This document shows, in pieces, positions 47,274-55,503 of a stretch of 57,855 nt of DNA (position 1 is the stretch's first letter; every line of letters begins with the position of its first letter). Under the pieces are notes generated by a model. That model saw nothing but the letters and a program-made list of their open reading frames with translations. It was not told where the DNA came from and ran no database searches. Position numbers and translations under genes: made by a program. Source of the DNA: Actinomycetes bacterium (lineage in GTDB: Bacteria > Actinomycetota > Acidimicrobiia > Acidimicrobiales > Palsa-688); assembly GCA_021787365.1 (NCBI GenBank), contig JAJYMB010000060.1, positions 1 through 57,855 of the forward strand. Direction: 5' to 3'.

Positions 47274-48176
47274 ATGGCGGTAGACACCGCTACGGCAGCA
47301 GGCGCGGGAGCCAGCAGGCGCGCCATCGAGCATCACTATGACGTCGGTCGCGAGTTCTACCGGCTGTGGCTCGATGCCCGCATGGTGTACTCATGCGCCC
47401 TGTGGACTGGTGACCTCGACGACGACTTGGAGGGCGCCCAGCTGGCCAAGCTTGCTTGGCACGCTACAGCGGCCCGAGCCGACGGCGTGGCCCGGGCCCT
47501 CGACATCGGCTGCGGGTGGGGCGCCATGTTGCGTTACCTCGTCGAGGAGCGGGGGGTCGGTCACGTAACCGGGCTTACGCTGAGCGCCGACCAGGCCTCC
47601 TCCGGTCCTATCTCCGAACGAGCTGAGGTCCGGCTCGAGGACTGGCGGGACCACCAACCGGCGCACCCTTATGACGCCGTCGTCTCGATCGGCGCTTTCG
47701 AGCACTTCGCCCGGGACGACCTGCCGAGGGCCGAACGGCGTCAGGTGTACCGGGCTTTCTTCGAGCGGTGCGCAGGTTGGCTGGTGGAAGGCGGGCGCCT
47801 GTCTCTCCAGACCATCGCCTACGAGGACTTCGACCGCGCCACCTCAGCGGCTTCACCGTTCTTTACCGAGGAGATCTTCCCCGAGTCGGGCCTCCCTCAG
47901 CTGAGCGATATCGTCGAGGCCGCCGAAAGGTGGTTCCGGGTGGTCGGGTTCCGTAACGACCCTACCCATTACGAGCAGACGCTCCTCTTATGGCAGCAGC
48001 GGCTCGAGTCGGGTCGGGCGCGGGCGGTCGAGCTCGCCGGGCCCGCTGTCTACCGCCGCTATTTGCGCTACCTGCGGCTCTCGAGAGTCATGTTCCAGCG
48101 GCGAGTTTGCACCTTGTACCGCTTGGTGTTGGAGCGCCGGCCTGTGCCCCCGCTCCCCTCGAGGGGTAACCCATGA
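47274..48176 (+). CDS. Cyclopropane-fatty-acid-synthase-like methyltransferase
   Basis: 300 residues. Family segments: AIEHHYDVGREFYRLWLDARMVYSCALW, SAM site ALDIGCGWGAMLRYLVEE, VSIGAFEHFARDDL and YEQTLLLWQQRLE. Such enzymes add a methylene or methyl group from SAM to unsaturated lipid chains. The next gene, which overlaps by ATGA, encodes an acyl-ACP desaturase that could make the double bond used here. ATG 47274 follows a weak AGG; GTG 47271 is possible. Confidence 0.88.
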   Translation: MAVDTATAAGAGASRRAIEHHYDVGREFYRLWLDARMVYSCALWTGDLDDDLEGAQLAKLAWHATAARADGVARALDIGCGWGAMLRYLVEERGVGHVTGLTLSADQASSGPISERAEVRLEDWRDHQPAHPYDAVVSIGAFEHFARDDLPRAERRQVYRAFFERCAGWLVEGGRLSLQTIAYEDFDRATSAASPFFTEEIFPESGLPQLSDIVEAAERWFRVVGFRNDPTHYEQTLLLWQQRLESGRARAVELAGPAVYRRYLRYLRLSRVMFQRRVCTLYRLVLERRPVPPLPSRGNP

Positions 48177-49066
48177 CCTCCGGGGCACTTCGCGAGCAGC
48201 TGGACCAGCACGCCGGCTGCCTCCTCGACCGGCACCTGGCGCGCTCAAAGGAGTGGTTCCCCCACGAACTGGTCCCCTGGGAACTCGGGCGGCGGTTCGT
48301 GCCTGGAGAGCCCTTCCAACCAGAAGGCGAGCCTTTGGCTCCGGGCGTCGCCTCGGCGTTGTTCGTCAACCTTTTGACCGAAGACAACCTACCCAGCTAT
48401 TTCCATGCAATTTCCAAGGCCTTCGGTGGGGGGTCGGTGTTGGGCGAATGGGCGCGTCGTTGGGCTGCCGAGGAGCAACGTCATGCCATGGTGCTTCGCG
48501 ACTGGCTCTCCGTAACTCGCAAGCTCGACCTCATCGCCTTGGAGCGGGCCCGCATGGGCCAGGTCTCGGCGGGGTTCCGGGTAGGCGGTCGTGGACGCAG
48601 CCTGACCGATGGTCTGGTCTACCTGTCTTTACAGGAACTCGCTACGCGTATATCTCACTGGAACACTGGGCGCCTACTCGACGATGTCGGCTGCGCTCTG
48701 TTGAAGCGCGTCGCGGCCGACGAAAACTTGCACTTCCTTTTTTACCGCGACCTGGTTACTGCTGCTTTGCAGGCCGACCCTTCGGGCACGGTAGAGGCCA
48801 TGGACCGCCAAGTGACCGAGTTCACCATGCCCGGCGCCGAGATCCAAGGTTTTGCCGCGCATGCCGCTGCGATCGCCGCAGCCGGGATATACGACTTTCG
48901 CGTCCATTATGAGCAGGTCGTAGTGCCAGTGGTCGTCAACCACTGGCGCGTCGAAGAAGTCGAGGGCCTCGATGCCACGGCCGAACGCGCCCGCGACCAT
49001 CTTCTGGCTTGGGTCGCTCGCCTGAGGCGGGTGGCCGAGCGCATCGCGGCTCAGCAGGGTGCATAG
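48173..49066 (+). CDS. Acyl-ACP desaturase (soluble di-iron type)
   Basis: 297 residues. The di-iron ligands appear as Glu in LLTEDNLPSYF, EEQRH (WAAEEQRHAMVLRDWL), Glu in SLQELATRISHWNTG and DENLH (RVAADENLHFLFYRDL), the stearoyl-ACP-desaturase/DesA pattern (E, EExxH, E, DExxH). It would insert a double bond into acyl-ACP. ATG 48173 overlaps the methyltransferase stop, so the two are translated together. The Fe ligands are all present, so activity is likely. Confidence 0.92.
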   Translation: MTSGALREQLDQHAGCLLDRHLARSKEWFPHELVPWELGRRFVPGEPFQPEGEPLAPGVASALFVNLLTEDNLPSYFHAISKAFGGGSVLGEWARRWAAEEQRHAMVLRDWLSVTRKLDLIALERARMGQVSAGFRVGGRGRSLTDGLVYLSLQELATRISHWNTGRLLDDVGCALLKRVAADENLHFLFYRDLVTAALQADPSGTVEAMDRQVTEFTMPGAEIQGFAAHAAAIAAAGIYDFRVHYEQVVVPVVVNHWRVEEVEGLDATAERARDHLLAWVARLRRVAERIAAQQGA

Positions 49067-49195
49067 CTGTGCACCTTATGTCCGGTTTGGGAACTCAGGC
49101 GCGCCGGCACCTCCAGTCCCGCTAGCCTGGTCACTGGCAGGCCGGTGCTCGGCTAGGTTTGTAGCCGGGTTTGTGACCACCTGTCACGGGCATCA

Positions 49196-49271
49196 GCCCC
49201 CGTAGCTCAGAGGATAGAGCGTCGGTTTCCTAAACCGTGCGTCGGGCGTTCGAGTCGCCCCGGGGGCGCCA
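49196..49271 (+). tRNA. tRNA-Arg (anticodon CCT)
   Basis: Cloverleaf: acceptor GCCCCCG/CGGGGGC, D-arm GCTC-GAGC, anticodon loop TTCCTAA (anticodon CCT, reading AGG), variable GCGTC, T-arm GGGCG-TTCGAGT-CGCCC, and an encoded CCA end (49269-49271). The first pair of the anticodon stem is a T-T mismatch. It lies alone between the desaturase gene and the NPD gene. Confidence 0.95.
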
Positions 49272-49355
49272 GGAAAGTCCCAGTTCAGGGGCTACCTCGC
49301 TGGTGTGGGGCGAAGCCTCGTATTCCCCGCGGAGGGGCTCACTATACTTTGTGCC

Positions 49356-49433
49356 GTGAGCTTCATGTGGCGGTGGCGGGGCGATGACGTGGTGCGTCCG
49401 CTGGGCGCCAAGTTGTCCCGGCAAGCCCTTTGA
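49356..49433 (+). CDS. Twenty-five-residue leader ORF coupled to the NPD gene
   Basis: TATACT (49343-49348) lies 7 bases before GTG 49356, which opens a 25-codon frame (MSFMWRWRGDDVVRP...). Its TGA (49431-49433) overlaps a TTG at 49430 that opens the NPD frame, in a TTGA junction. The arrangement matches the short ORF before the DUF2342 gene. Whether the peptide itself matters is unknown. Confidence 0.45.
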   Translation: MSFMWRWRGDDVVRPLGAKLSRQAL

Positions 49434-50923
49434 CCGGTTCGGGCCCGGTACCGGGGTTCCAACCCGCGACCCATGGTGTGGGGGGCATGGGAGGGACATT
49501 GCGAAGGTCGGGCCGGTTGCCTGAGATCATCCAAGGCGGGATGGGTGTTGGCGTCTCGGGGTGGCGCTTGGCCAGGGCGGTCGCCTCGATGGGCCAGCTT
49601 GGCGTGGTCTCAGGTTTGGGGCTCGACACGCTCATGGCTCGTCGTCTTCAGCTCGGCGATCCGGGCGGCCACATCCGCCGGGCTCTCGCGGACTTCCCCC
49701 TCCCTCTTGTTGCCGAGCGGGTCATCGAGCGCTACTACGTCGAGGGTGGCATCGAACGCGATGCCCCGTTCCGCCTGGTCCCCAAGGTGACGCTCACCCC
49801 CGGACGTCCCGGGGTCGACTTGGCCGTCGCCGCCAACTTCGTCGAGGTCTTCCTTGCCAAGGAGGGCCATGACGGGCCGGTGGGTGTCAACTACATGGAA
49901 AAGCTCCAGGCGGCCACGCCGGCTGCGCTGTACGGCGCCATGCTCGGTGGAGTCGACTACGTGCTGATGGGAGCCGGCATACCCGCCCAGATCCCCGCTC
50001 TTCTCGATGCCTTTGCCGCTGGCATGCCCGGAGAGCTGACCGTCGACTTACAGGGCGCCGGAGGTACGCCGGCCCGGCTGGTGCTCGACCCAGCGAACGT
50101 CGTCGGCGCACGTCCCCATATCGGCCGTCCCCAGTTCATAGCGATTGTCTCGTCCAACATGTTGGCCGGCTACCTGGCGCGCGACCGTCGCACCCGGCCG
50201 GAAGGCTTCGTGGTAGAAGGCCCCGTCGCGGGTGGCCACAGCGCCAGGCCGCGGGGCCAACTCGTTGTGGACACTGCGGGACAGCCCGTCTATGGCCCCC
50301 GGGACGCGGTCGAACTTGCCAAGATGTCGGCGCTCGGCCTTCCGTTCTGGCTCGCCGGCGGTTACGCCAGCCCTCAGGGCCTATCCTTGGCGAAGCGCGC
50401 GGGTGCCGCGGGTGTCCAAGTGGGTTCGGCGTTCGCCCTCTGCGAGGAGTCCAATCTCGACCCTACGCTGCGCCGGGTGGTCATCGAGCGGGCTCTGGCA
50501 GGCGCGCTCCAGGTTCGGGTGGACTTGCGGGCCTCTCCGACCGGCTTTCCTTTCAAGGTGGCCGACGCGCCAGGGACGCTAGGCGATCACGAGGTGGCCA
50601 CGGCCCGCGGCCGCGTCTGCGACCTCGGCTACCTGCGTGTCGCCTACCGAAAGCCAAATGGACGGATCGGGTACCGCTGTCCTGCCGAGCCGGTCACCGA
50701 CTATCTTCGCAAGGGCGGTCAGCCGGAGGACACGGAGGGCAGGCTCTGCCTCTGCAACGGGCTGATCGCAACGATTGGCCTCGCCCAAAGACGCTGCGAC
50801 GGTAGCACGGAGCCGCCCGTGGTCACGCTGGGCCAAGAGCTCTCGTTCCTTCCCGCTCTCATGGAACAAAAAAGTCGTTATACGGCTCGCGACGTGGTCG
50901 AGTACCTCCTCGGAGACGTTTGA
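49430..50923 (+). CDS. NPD/nitronate-monooxygenase-family flavoprotein
   Basis: Up to 497 residues. IIQGGMGVGVSGWRLARAVASMGQLGVVSG at the N-terminus and VVEGPVAGGHSARPRG, LAGGYASPQGLSLAKRAGAAGVQVGSAFALCEES downstream are typical of the FMN-binding TIM barrel of 2-nitropropane dioxygenase-like proteins. The C-terminal 130 residues (CPAEPVTDYLRKGG, RLCLCNGLIA) are a longer tail with several cysteines, as in a subgroup of about 480 residues. The start may be TTG 49430 (overlapping a leader ORF) or ATG 49487. The substrate is unknown. Confidence 0.85.
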   Translation: MTGSGPVPGFQPATHGVGGMGGTLRRSGRLPEIIQGGMGVGVSGWRLARAVASMGQLGVVSGLGLDTLMARRLQLGDPGGHIRRALADFPLPLVAERVIERYYVEGGIERDAPFRLVPKVTLTPGRPGVDLAVAANFVEVFLAKEGHDGPVGVNYMEKLQAATPAALYGAMLGGVDYVLMGAGIPAQIPALLDAFAAGMPGELTVDLQGAGGTPARLVLDPANVVGARPHIGRPQFIAIVSSNMLAGYLARDRRTRPEGFVVEGPVAGGHSARPRGQLVVDTAGQPVYGPRDAVELAKMSALGLPFWLAGGYASPQGLSLAKRAGAAGVQVGSAFALCEESNLDPTLRRVVIERALAGALQVRVDLRASPTGFPFKVADAPGTLGDHEVATARGRVCDLGYLRVAYRKPNGRIGYRCPAEPVTDYLRKGGQPEDTEGRLCLCNGLIATIGLAQRRCDGSTEPPVVTLGQELSFLPALMEQKSRYTARDVVEYLLGDV

Positions 50924-51295
50924 GCATACTTCGCAAGTGCGCGTGCTTCGTACCGGACGCCGGCGTGGGACTACCTCGCAGGCCAGGCTGATGCCCTTCG
51001 CCCTGATGCCCTTCGCCAGGGTTCCTCCACCGTTACCAACTCCTCGGTTCGAGGCGGTGACGACGTTGACTTCCCGCCCGAATGGACGGTGCGGCTGCCG
51101 CTCGGTCTCGGCATGGTCCACCCCCGACGAGCACGGCCAGGGCGCTGTCGGCTACGCTGACGCAGCCGACAGCGAGTTGGGCGAGATTCGCCCAGCATGG
51201 GTAGGCCCACAGCGCCCGGCCGAGCCACAACGCTCTCGGTAAGTCGCATCGGGCACCGGTGAGCGCGGGCAGGTCGAGCGCTTCCGAGCGGCAGC
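50924..51295. other. Gene-free stretch with a 15-bp duplication and a hairpin
   Basis: No convincing gene on either strand. It holds a direct duplication (CTGATGCCCTTCGCC, near 50988-51017) and an inverted repeat with arms CGCTGTCGGCT (51143-51153) and AGCCGACAGCG (51164-51174), an 11-bp stem with a 10-base loop. It separates the convergent NPD and CBS genes. Confidence 0.55.
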
Positions 51296-51715
51296 TCAGG
51301 GGTTGCCGGGCGCGGCGCTTATGTCAGCTAGGACCGAGCTCTCGTCACGCTCGACAGCCAAGTCCCCCAATGACACGATGCCAACCGCCTGGCCGTCCTG
51401 CACGACCGGTACCCGGCGCAGGGCCTTCTCCCGCATCGTCCGAATGGCATCTTCGACGGTGTCGTCCACCCCAAGGTAGGTGAGGTCGCCGCTGCAAATG
51501 TCGCGCACCTTGGTGCGGACTGGGTCCTGGCCGGTGGCCACCGCCCTGATCGTGATGTCACGATCGGTCACGATGCCGCATACCTGGTAGTCCTCGGTCA
51601 CGACGACGTTCCCGATGTTCTCGTCTCTCATGAGCCTGGCCGCTTCGGCCACGGTCGCCGTAGCTGCTACGGTGACCGGGTCAGGCGTCATGACCTCGGT
51701 GATTGCTTGGCTCAT
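51296..51715 (-). CDS. Tandem CBS-domain protein
   Basis: 139 residues, two CBS domains: VMTPDPVTVAATATVAEAARLM with VVVTEDYQVCGIVTDRDI, and VRDICSGDLTYLGVDDTVEDAIRTM with VPVVQDGQAVGIVSLGDLA. Stand-alone CBS pairs bind adenine nucleotides and often appear in stress regulons (for example hypoxic response protein 1 of mycobacteria). ATG 51715 has AAAGGAGG 6 bases upstream. GGGTAT on the same strand (51783-51778) could be a sigma-B -10, but no matching -35 is seen. Confidence 0.92.
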   Translation of the reverse strand: MSQAITEVMTPDPVTVAATATVAEAARLMRDENIGNVVVTEDYQVCGIVTDRDITIRAVATGQDPVRTKVRDICSGDLTYLGVDDTVEDAIRTMREKALRRVPVVQDGQAVGIVSLGDLAVERDESSVLADISAAPGNP

Positions 51716-51799
51716 CTCCGCCTCCTTTCTCTGTGGTCTGTCTCTAGGGTGCTGGTTTTTGCACCATCGTTCCCCTATACCCCTGGCCGCTCGGCTTGG

Positions 51800-52099
51800 C
51801 TACTTCTTGGCATGCGTCTTTCTGGCTGGCTTGATCTCCCATCGGAAGCCTTTGGCGGACTTCTTGCAAACCAAGCCCAGCTTGCCGCTCTTTATGGTTT
51901 TTACCACGGTCTTACCGAGCTCAGCCTTGGTGCACGGGTCGCCGACTTTCACGGTGGAGATGGCCTTGGGTGAGATGGCCTTGGGGGCGTGCGTGGACGC
52001 CCAGGCCGTGGCATTCCCTAGGCCCAACCCGATCCCGCTTCCCGCGATGCCAAAGGCGAGCACAGCGGGGGCCAGTCTTTTCAGTACATTCGCTGCCAT
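51800..52099 (-). CDS. Small secreted two-cysteine protein
   Basis: 99 residues. A signal peptide (MAANVLKRLAPAVLAFGIAG, cut near ATAWA) precedes a short duplicated PKAIS segment and a basic domain VGDPCTKAELGKTVVKTI-LVCKKSAKGFRWEIK with two cysteines. The G.xC...G..xL.C....G..W pattern recalls small repeats in actinobacterial cell-surface proteins. ATG 52099 has AAAGGAG 8 bases upstream. A sigma-B-like promoter (GATT-N15-GGGTAA, 52168-52144) lies upstream, so stress-linked expression is likely. Function unknown. Confidence 0.78.
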   Translation of the reverse strand: MAANVLKRLAPAVLAFGIAGSGIGLGLGNATAWASTHAPKAISPKAISTVKVGDPCTKAELGKTVVKTIKSGKLGLVCKKSAKGFRWEIKPARKTHAKK

Positions 52100-52143
52100 T
52101 TGTTTGTCTCCTTTCTGGATGGCGTTGATGGTTCTGTCGTATG

Positions 52144-52168
52144 TTACCCATGCTCCAAGCGGTGAATC
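52144..52168 (-). promoter_or_regulatory. Sigma-B-like promoter of the small secreted protein gene
   Basis: On the minus strand GATT (52168-52165), 15 bases, then GGGTAA (52149-52144). Streptomyces sigma-B promoters follow GNNT-N14-16-GGGTAC/T, so this fits except the last base. Transcription would start about 40 bases before ATG 52099. Confidence 0.45.
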
Positions 52169-52673
52169 GCCCGTTTGATAGGTCCTGGCCACCCGAGCTG
52201 AATGTGGGTGCAAACCACCAGGTAGCTCGCACGTAGTTTGCTAACCTGAAAAACTGCTGAGGCCACCCACGCCCGATTGGCACCCGCTCGCGTGGGGTAA
52301 GTAATAGGTTATGTTACCGTCAGATCGCGGCGGACGCCGGGAGCTTGAGTACCCCACTATCCCGCCGGGTCTCGAAAGCCAGGTCGCAGTTAGCGCTGGT
52401 GCTCGGCGCGATCCGGCTCGATCAGTTTCGGGCTGGTCAACATTGCGGTGGAGGTATACGCGGCGGTGAGAGGCCATGGCACTCATTTCCACCAGATCGA
52501 GAAAAGTAGTGGTTCCCGCGTCCGGTACGAGAAAGTGTCAGAAAGGTCGGGCCAGCGGGTGGTCGATGATGACGTCGAAGTGAGCTATGACCCGGCCCCG
52601 CGACGGGGCGCGAGGCGATGTGTGCCGGCGATGGCCCTGGCGGCAGGCTGGCGTGCCCGACAGGATGCCTCGG
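52169..52673. other. Gene-free stretch
   Basis: No supported gene. Minus frame 52241-52492 and plus frame 52448-52942 have no family, start site or codon pattern that would support them; the latter overlaps the rsbW-like gene antisense. A less GC-rich patch GTAATAGGTTATGTTACC (about 52301-52318) may hold a promoter. Confidence 0.5.
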
Positions 52674-53129
52674 TCAGCGAGGCGAGCGAGGTGGGGCACG
52701 GCCAAGGAGAGGGGCACGGCCAAGGAGAGGGGCACGGCCAAGGAGATGTGGTGTCACGGGTATGCAAAACCAGACGCACTTCTGCCTCCTTTCCATCCTT
52801 TCTACCCCCCATCCCGCCGACATCTGCTCCACTATGCGCAGCCCCCACCCTCCTAAGTCGCCTGCGCCGGCCGGGAGCACGGCTGGGGATTTCGGGCTGC
52901 CGTCCACTACGCCGATATGTAGGCTGTCCTCAGCCACGATGACCTCCACCTTGATCCGCGGACCGGATGTGTGCAAGATCGCGTTGTTCACCAGTTCGCT
53001 GGTCAGCAGGACCGCCGTGTCGAAATCGATGGCATTGGCGATTGGCGCCAGCACCTCGCTCAGGAAGCGTCGGGACGCCGCGGCACTCTCGGCGGCCCGT
53101 GGGAATGTTCGAGAAGCGTGTTGAGACAA
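52674..53129 (-). CDS. RsbW-type anti-sigma factor / serine kinase
   Basis: 151 residues. HATPase of the RsbW/SpoIIAB family: RTFPRAAESAAASRRFLSEVL, N-box LTSELVNNAILHT, GVVDGSPKSPAV and GGWGLRIVEQMSAGWGV, with VWFCIP at the end. Such proteins bind a SigB/SigF-type sigma factor and phosphorylate an anti-anti-sigma factor. TTG 53129 is preferred over ATG 53288 because a sigma-B-like promoter lies at 53148-53173, inside the longer frame. The C-terminus carries LLGRAP three times, encoded by a DNA tandem repeat. Confidence 0.82.
   Translation of the reverse strand: MSQHASRTFPRAAESAAASRRFLSEVLAPIANAIDFDTAVLLTSELVNNAILHTSGPRIKVEVIVAEDSLHIGVVDGSPKSPAVLPAGAGDLGGWGLRIVEQMSAGWGVERMERRQKCVWFCIPVTPHLLGRAPLLGRAPLLGRAPPRSPR
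52693..52746. repeat. Tandem repeat, 18 bp x 3, in the rsbW-like 3' end
   Basis: GGGGCACGGCCAAGGAGA occurs three times without change. Read on the minus strand it encodes three LLGRAP units at the end of the anti-sigma factor, so the tail length could vary between strains. Confidence 0.9.
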
Positions 53130-53147
53130 ATCCCCGATCTTTATTGG

Positions 53148-53173
53148 GTACCCAAACAGGCAACTTTTCAATC
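53148..53173 (-). promoter_or_regulatory. Sigma-B-like promoter of the rsbW-like gene
   Basis: Minus strand GATT (53173-53170), 16 bases, then GGGTAC (53153-53148), an exact fit to GNNT-N14-16-GGGTAC/T. The start point would lie about 12 bases before TTG 53129. It suggests that the sigma factor drives its own inhibitor. Confidence 0.6.
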
Positions 53174-53303
53174 TCGAGGTCCCGGCCGGGAGGCCACGTC
53201 GTGGCCCTGACCACGTCGCCCGAGGACGTTCCGCCAGGCCCCGCTCGTGATCTGCAGGGCTCGCCTGACCGCGTTGAGTGGTAATCATCGGTTCGAGCTG
53301 GGC

Positions 53304-53332
53304 TAGACAGCCCCGGCGTCTATTGCTAAAAT
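53304..53332 (+). promoter_or_regulatory. Housekeeping-type promoter of the rsbT-like gene
   Basis: TAGACA (53304-53309), 17 bases, TAAAAT (53327-53332): five of six consensus bases in each box with ideal spacing. The start point would be about 53339, 27 bases before ATG 53366. Confidence 0.65.
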
Positions 53333-53365
53333 GTCGTTTGCATAGCTGCAGCGAAAGGTTGGGTC

Positions 53366-53788
53366 ATGGCCCAAGTGCCGCATACGGCACCGCGTGACGA
53401 GGTTAGGGTGCACGTAGCGGGCTACGAAGGCGTCCTTTCGGCGAGGAAGGCGGCGAGAGAGATGGCCGTGAAGCTCGGCTTCACGCTTGCCGACACCACC
53501 AGGGTGACGACTGCGGTTTCGGAGGTGGCCCGCAACATCGCCCGCTTTGCGTGGTCGGGCGTGGTCGTCTTGAGGGCGGAGCACTCTCACGGGACGCCGG
53601 CGCTCACGGTGGAGGCCATAGATTCGGGTCCGGGGATCGCCGACCCGAGCCTGGTGGTCGAAGACGGGTACGGGACGGCGGACAGCCTCGGCCTCGGGCT
53701 GTCGAGCGCCCGTCGGTTGATGGACGAGTTCAGCGTCGTGTCTCGAGCGGGGGACGGGACGACGGTCAAGATGCGCAAGAGCGCCTGA
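53366..53788 (+). CDS. RsbT-type anti-sigma regulatory kinase
   Basis: 140 residues: AAREMAVKLGFTLADTTRVTTAVSEVARNIARFAWSG (N-box), DSGPGIAD (G1), LGLGLSSARRLMDEFSVVS (G2) and GTTVKM. This is the RsbT branch, which phosphorylates stressosome STAS proteins and activates an RsbU-type phosphatase, encoded next (33 bases later). ATG 53366 has GAAAGG 7 bases upstream and a good housekeeping promoter. Confidence 0.9.
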   Translation: MAQVPHTAPRDEVRVHVAGYEGVLSARKAAREMAVKLGFTLADTTRVTTAVSEVARNIARFAWSGVVVLRAEHSHGTPALTVEAIDSGPGIADPSLVVEDGYGTADSLGLGLSSARRLMDEFSVVSRAGDGTTVKMRKSA

Positions 53789-53821
53789 GGCGCCTGAGCG
53801 CGGCGCTTCGAAGTTCCAAGG

Positions 53822-55270
53822 GTGGCCACGTTCGAGGAGGGCTATGCCAGCGTTTTGGGGGGCCACCTTCGAAGCCCCGGGGAGGCGGGCTTGGACGCGG
53901 CCCAGGACCTGGGCCGCCGAGCGCTACGAGAGGGCCTTGGGGTGCTCGAGGTCGTGGTCACGCACGAAAAGGTGCTCGCAGCTGCGGGCTTCCCGCGCGA
54001 GCCTGTAGGAGAGAGGGCAGGCGAAGAGGCTCACCCGGCGCTGGACTTCTTGCTCCAGGCCCTGGCGCCGTTCGATGCCCCAAGGTTGGGCTTCAAGGAG
54101 GTACGCGAACAACTCGGTTTCCGGCACCGGCAGGTAGAGCAGTTGCGCGCGCTTACCGAAGCTTCCTTCAAAATGCTTTCCACTTTCGACCCTAACGACA
54201 GGCTCTTGCTCCTCGAGGAGGCAGCGACGCTATCGCTTTCGGGCGCTTCGGTGGCGACCGCTGCCGGCGACCAAGAAGAACAGGAGCTTTTGGCTAAGCT
54301 GCCACCAGACGCTCGGGAGTCCTTCAGGGGTTTCAAGGCCGGGGAGAACTTCGTCCGGGCCTCGTGGATGAGCGACGCGGGTCCCATTCACCTGCTGGTG
54401 GCGCGCGCCCCGACTCCCATTGGGGCCGGGCCCGTGATAGCAGCATGGAAGCAAGGCGACGACTTTTCGGACCTGGACAGGGCCTTGTTCCGCCAGCTGA
54501 GCCAGCTCGGGTCCGTGGCAGTCACTAACGCCCGGCTCTTCGAGCACGAGCGCGACATTGCGGTCGTCCTCCAGCGGTCACTGTTGCCTTTAGCCCCCCG
54601 GGGCGCCCATGGCCTCGAGTTGGCCAGTTGTTACATCCCCGCCCACCCTGGGGCGAGCGTCGGGGGCGACTGGTTCGACGCCTTCGAGCTGCCAGGTGAC
54701 CGTCTCGGGTTGGTCATCGGGGACGTCATGGGCCACGATGTCCTCTCCGCCGCCATCATGGGCCAGTTCCGCATCGCGGTGCGCGCCTACGCCCTCGAGG
54801 GCCACTCGCCGGCGGGGGTACTCGACCGAGTGGAAAACTTGTGCTCGGCCCTGGTCGGTGACAGCTACGCGACCTTGCTCTACGCGACAGTCGGGACTGG
54901 CGGTGAGCTCTTCCTTGCCAACGCCGGTCATCCCGCACCGGTGGTGATCGGCCCGGAAGGTCGGGCCAGTTTTCTCGAGGGTGGGCTCTCTGTGCCGGTC
55001 TGCATCGGGGCGCCGGCACCCACGCGCACCGAACGCTGCGCCTTGTTCCCCATCGGGACGACCCTGTTCTTCTACACCGACGGCCTCATCGAGCGGCGCG
55101 GGTCATCGCTGGACGCCTGCTTGGCAGAGCTCCTCAACGCCTTGAGCCAGGCACCGGTACCCTTGGTCGGGCACTTGCAGGCTTGGTGCGACGAGGTAGT
55201 CGCGAGCCTCACCGGTGAGGGGCCGGAAGACGACGTGTGCGTCTTGGCAGTGAGGTTGGCTGGCTCTTGA
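53822..55270 (+). CDS. RsbU-type PP2C phosphatase with RsbU_N-like and GAF-like domains
   Basis: 482 residues. The N-terminal helical region (YASVLGGHLRSPGEAGLDAAQDLGRRAL) resembles the RsbU_N domain that binds RsbT. A GAF-like middle (about 120-245) is followed by a SpoIIE/PP2C domain with metal-binding Asp in GASVGGDWFDAF, GDVMGHDVLSAAIMGQ, NAGHPAPVVI and TDGLIERRG, ending PEDDVCVLAVRL. It would dephosphorylate an anti-anti-sigma protein and so release sigma. GTG 53822; ribosome site weak. No RsbV or RsbS/RsbR gene is visible in the window. Confidence 0.9.
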   Translation: MATFEEGYASVLGGHLRSPGEAGLDAAQDLGRRALREGLGVLEVVVTHEKVLAAAGFPREPVGERAGEEAHPALDFLLQALAPFDAPRLGFKEVREQLGFRHRQVEQLRALTEASFKMLSTFDPNDRLLLLEEAATLSLSGASVATAAGDQEEQELLAKLPPDARESFRGFKAGENFVRASWMSDAGPIHLLVARAPTPIGAGPVIAAWKQGDDFSDLDRALFRQLSQLGSVAVTNARLFEHERDIAVVLQRSLLPLAPRGAHGLELASCYIPAHPGASVGGDWFDAFELPGDRLGLVIGDVMGHDVLSAAIMGQFRIAVRAYALEGHSPAGVLDRVENLCSALVGDSYATLLYATVGTGGELFLANAGHPAPVVIGPEGRASFLEGGLSVPVCIGAPAPTRTERCALFPIGTTLFFYTDGLIERRGSSLDACLAELLNALSQAPVPLVGHLQAWCDEVVASLTGEGPEDDVCVLAVRLAGS

Positions 55271-55503
55271 GCTCGTTGGGCCCGTCGGCAGGCTCATATA
55301 TCTGCCTCGTCCCCGGCCGGCCAGGAACCCGGTAGTCATCACTTTAGGGGGCCTCCGGGGTAACACGCGCGAACCCTGAAGTCCCCGGGCACCGCGCCAC
55401 CTTCGGTAGCTGGGCCCGCGGCGGGAGAAACCTGGCCGCGAGCTCGAGGCCGGTTGATCGGGGGTGCCCAAAAACTCTCACCCGAGCTGCTACAGATCGC
55501 TTA
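55271..55503. other. Gene-free gap with stem-forming sequence
   Basis: Convergent gap between rsbU-like and mscS-like genes. It holds GGCAG-GCTCATATAT-CTGCC and a CCGGGG/CCCCGG stem near 55355-55391. Nothing matches a riboswitch I know. It may terminate both transcripts. Confidence 0.45.

Noticed and set aside
55271..55503. Riboswitch (c-di-AMP or cobalamin type) in the rsbU/mscS gap
   Set aside because: Stem-forming, but none of the conserved boxes of those classes, and both flanking genes end here, so nothing lies downstream to regulate.
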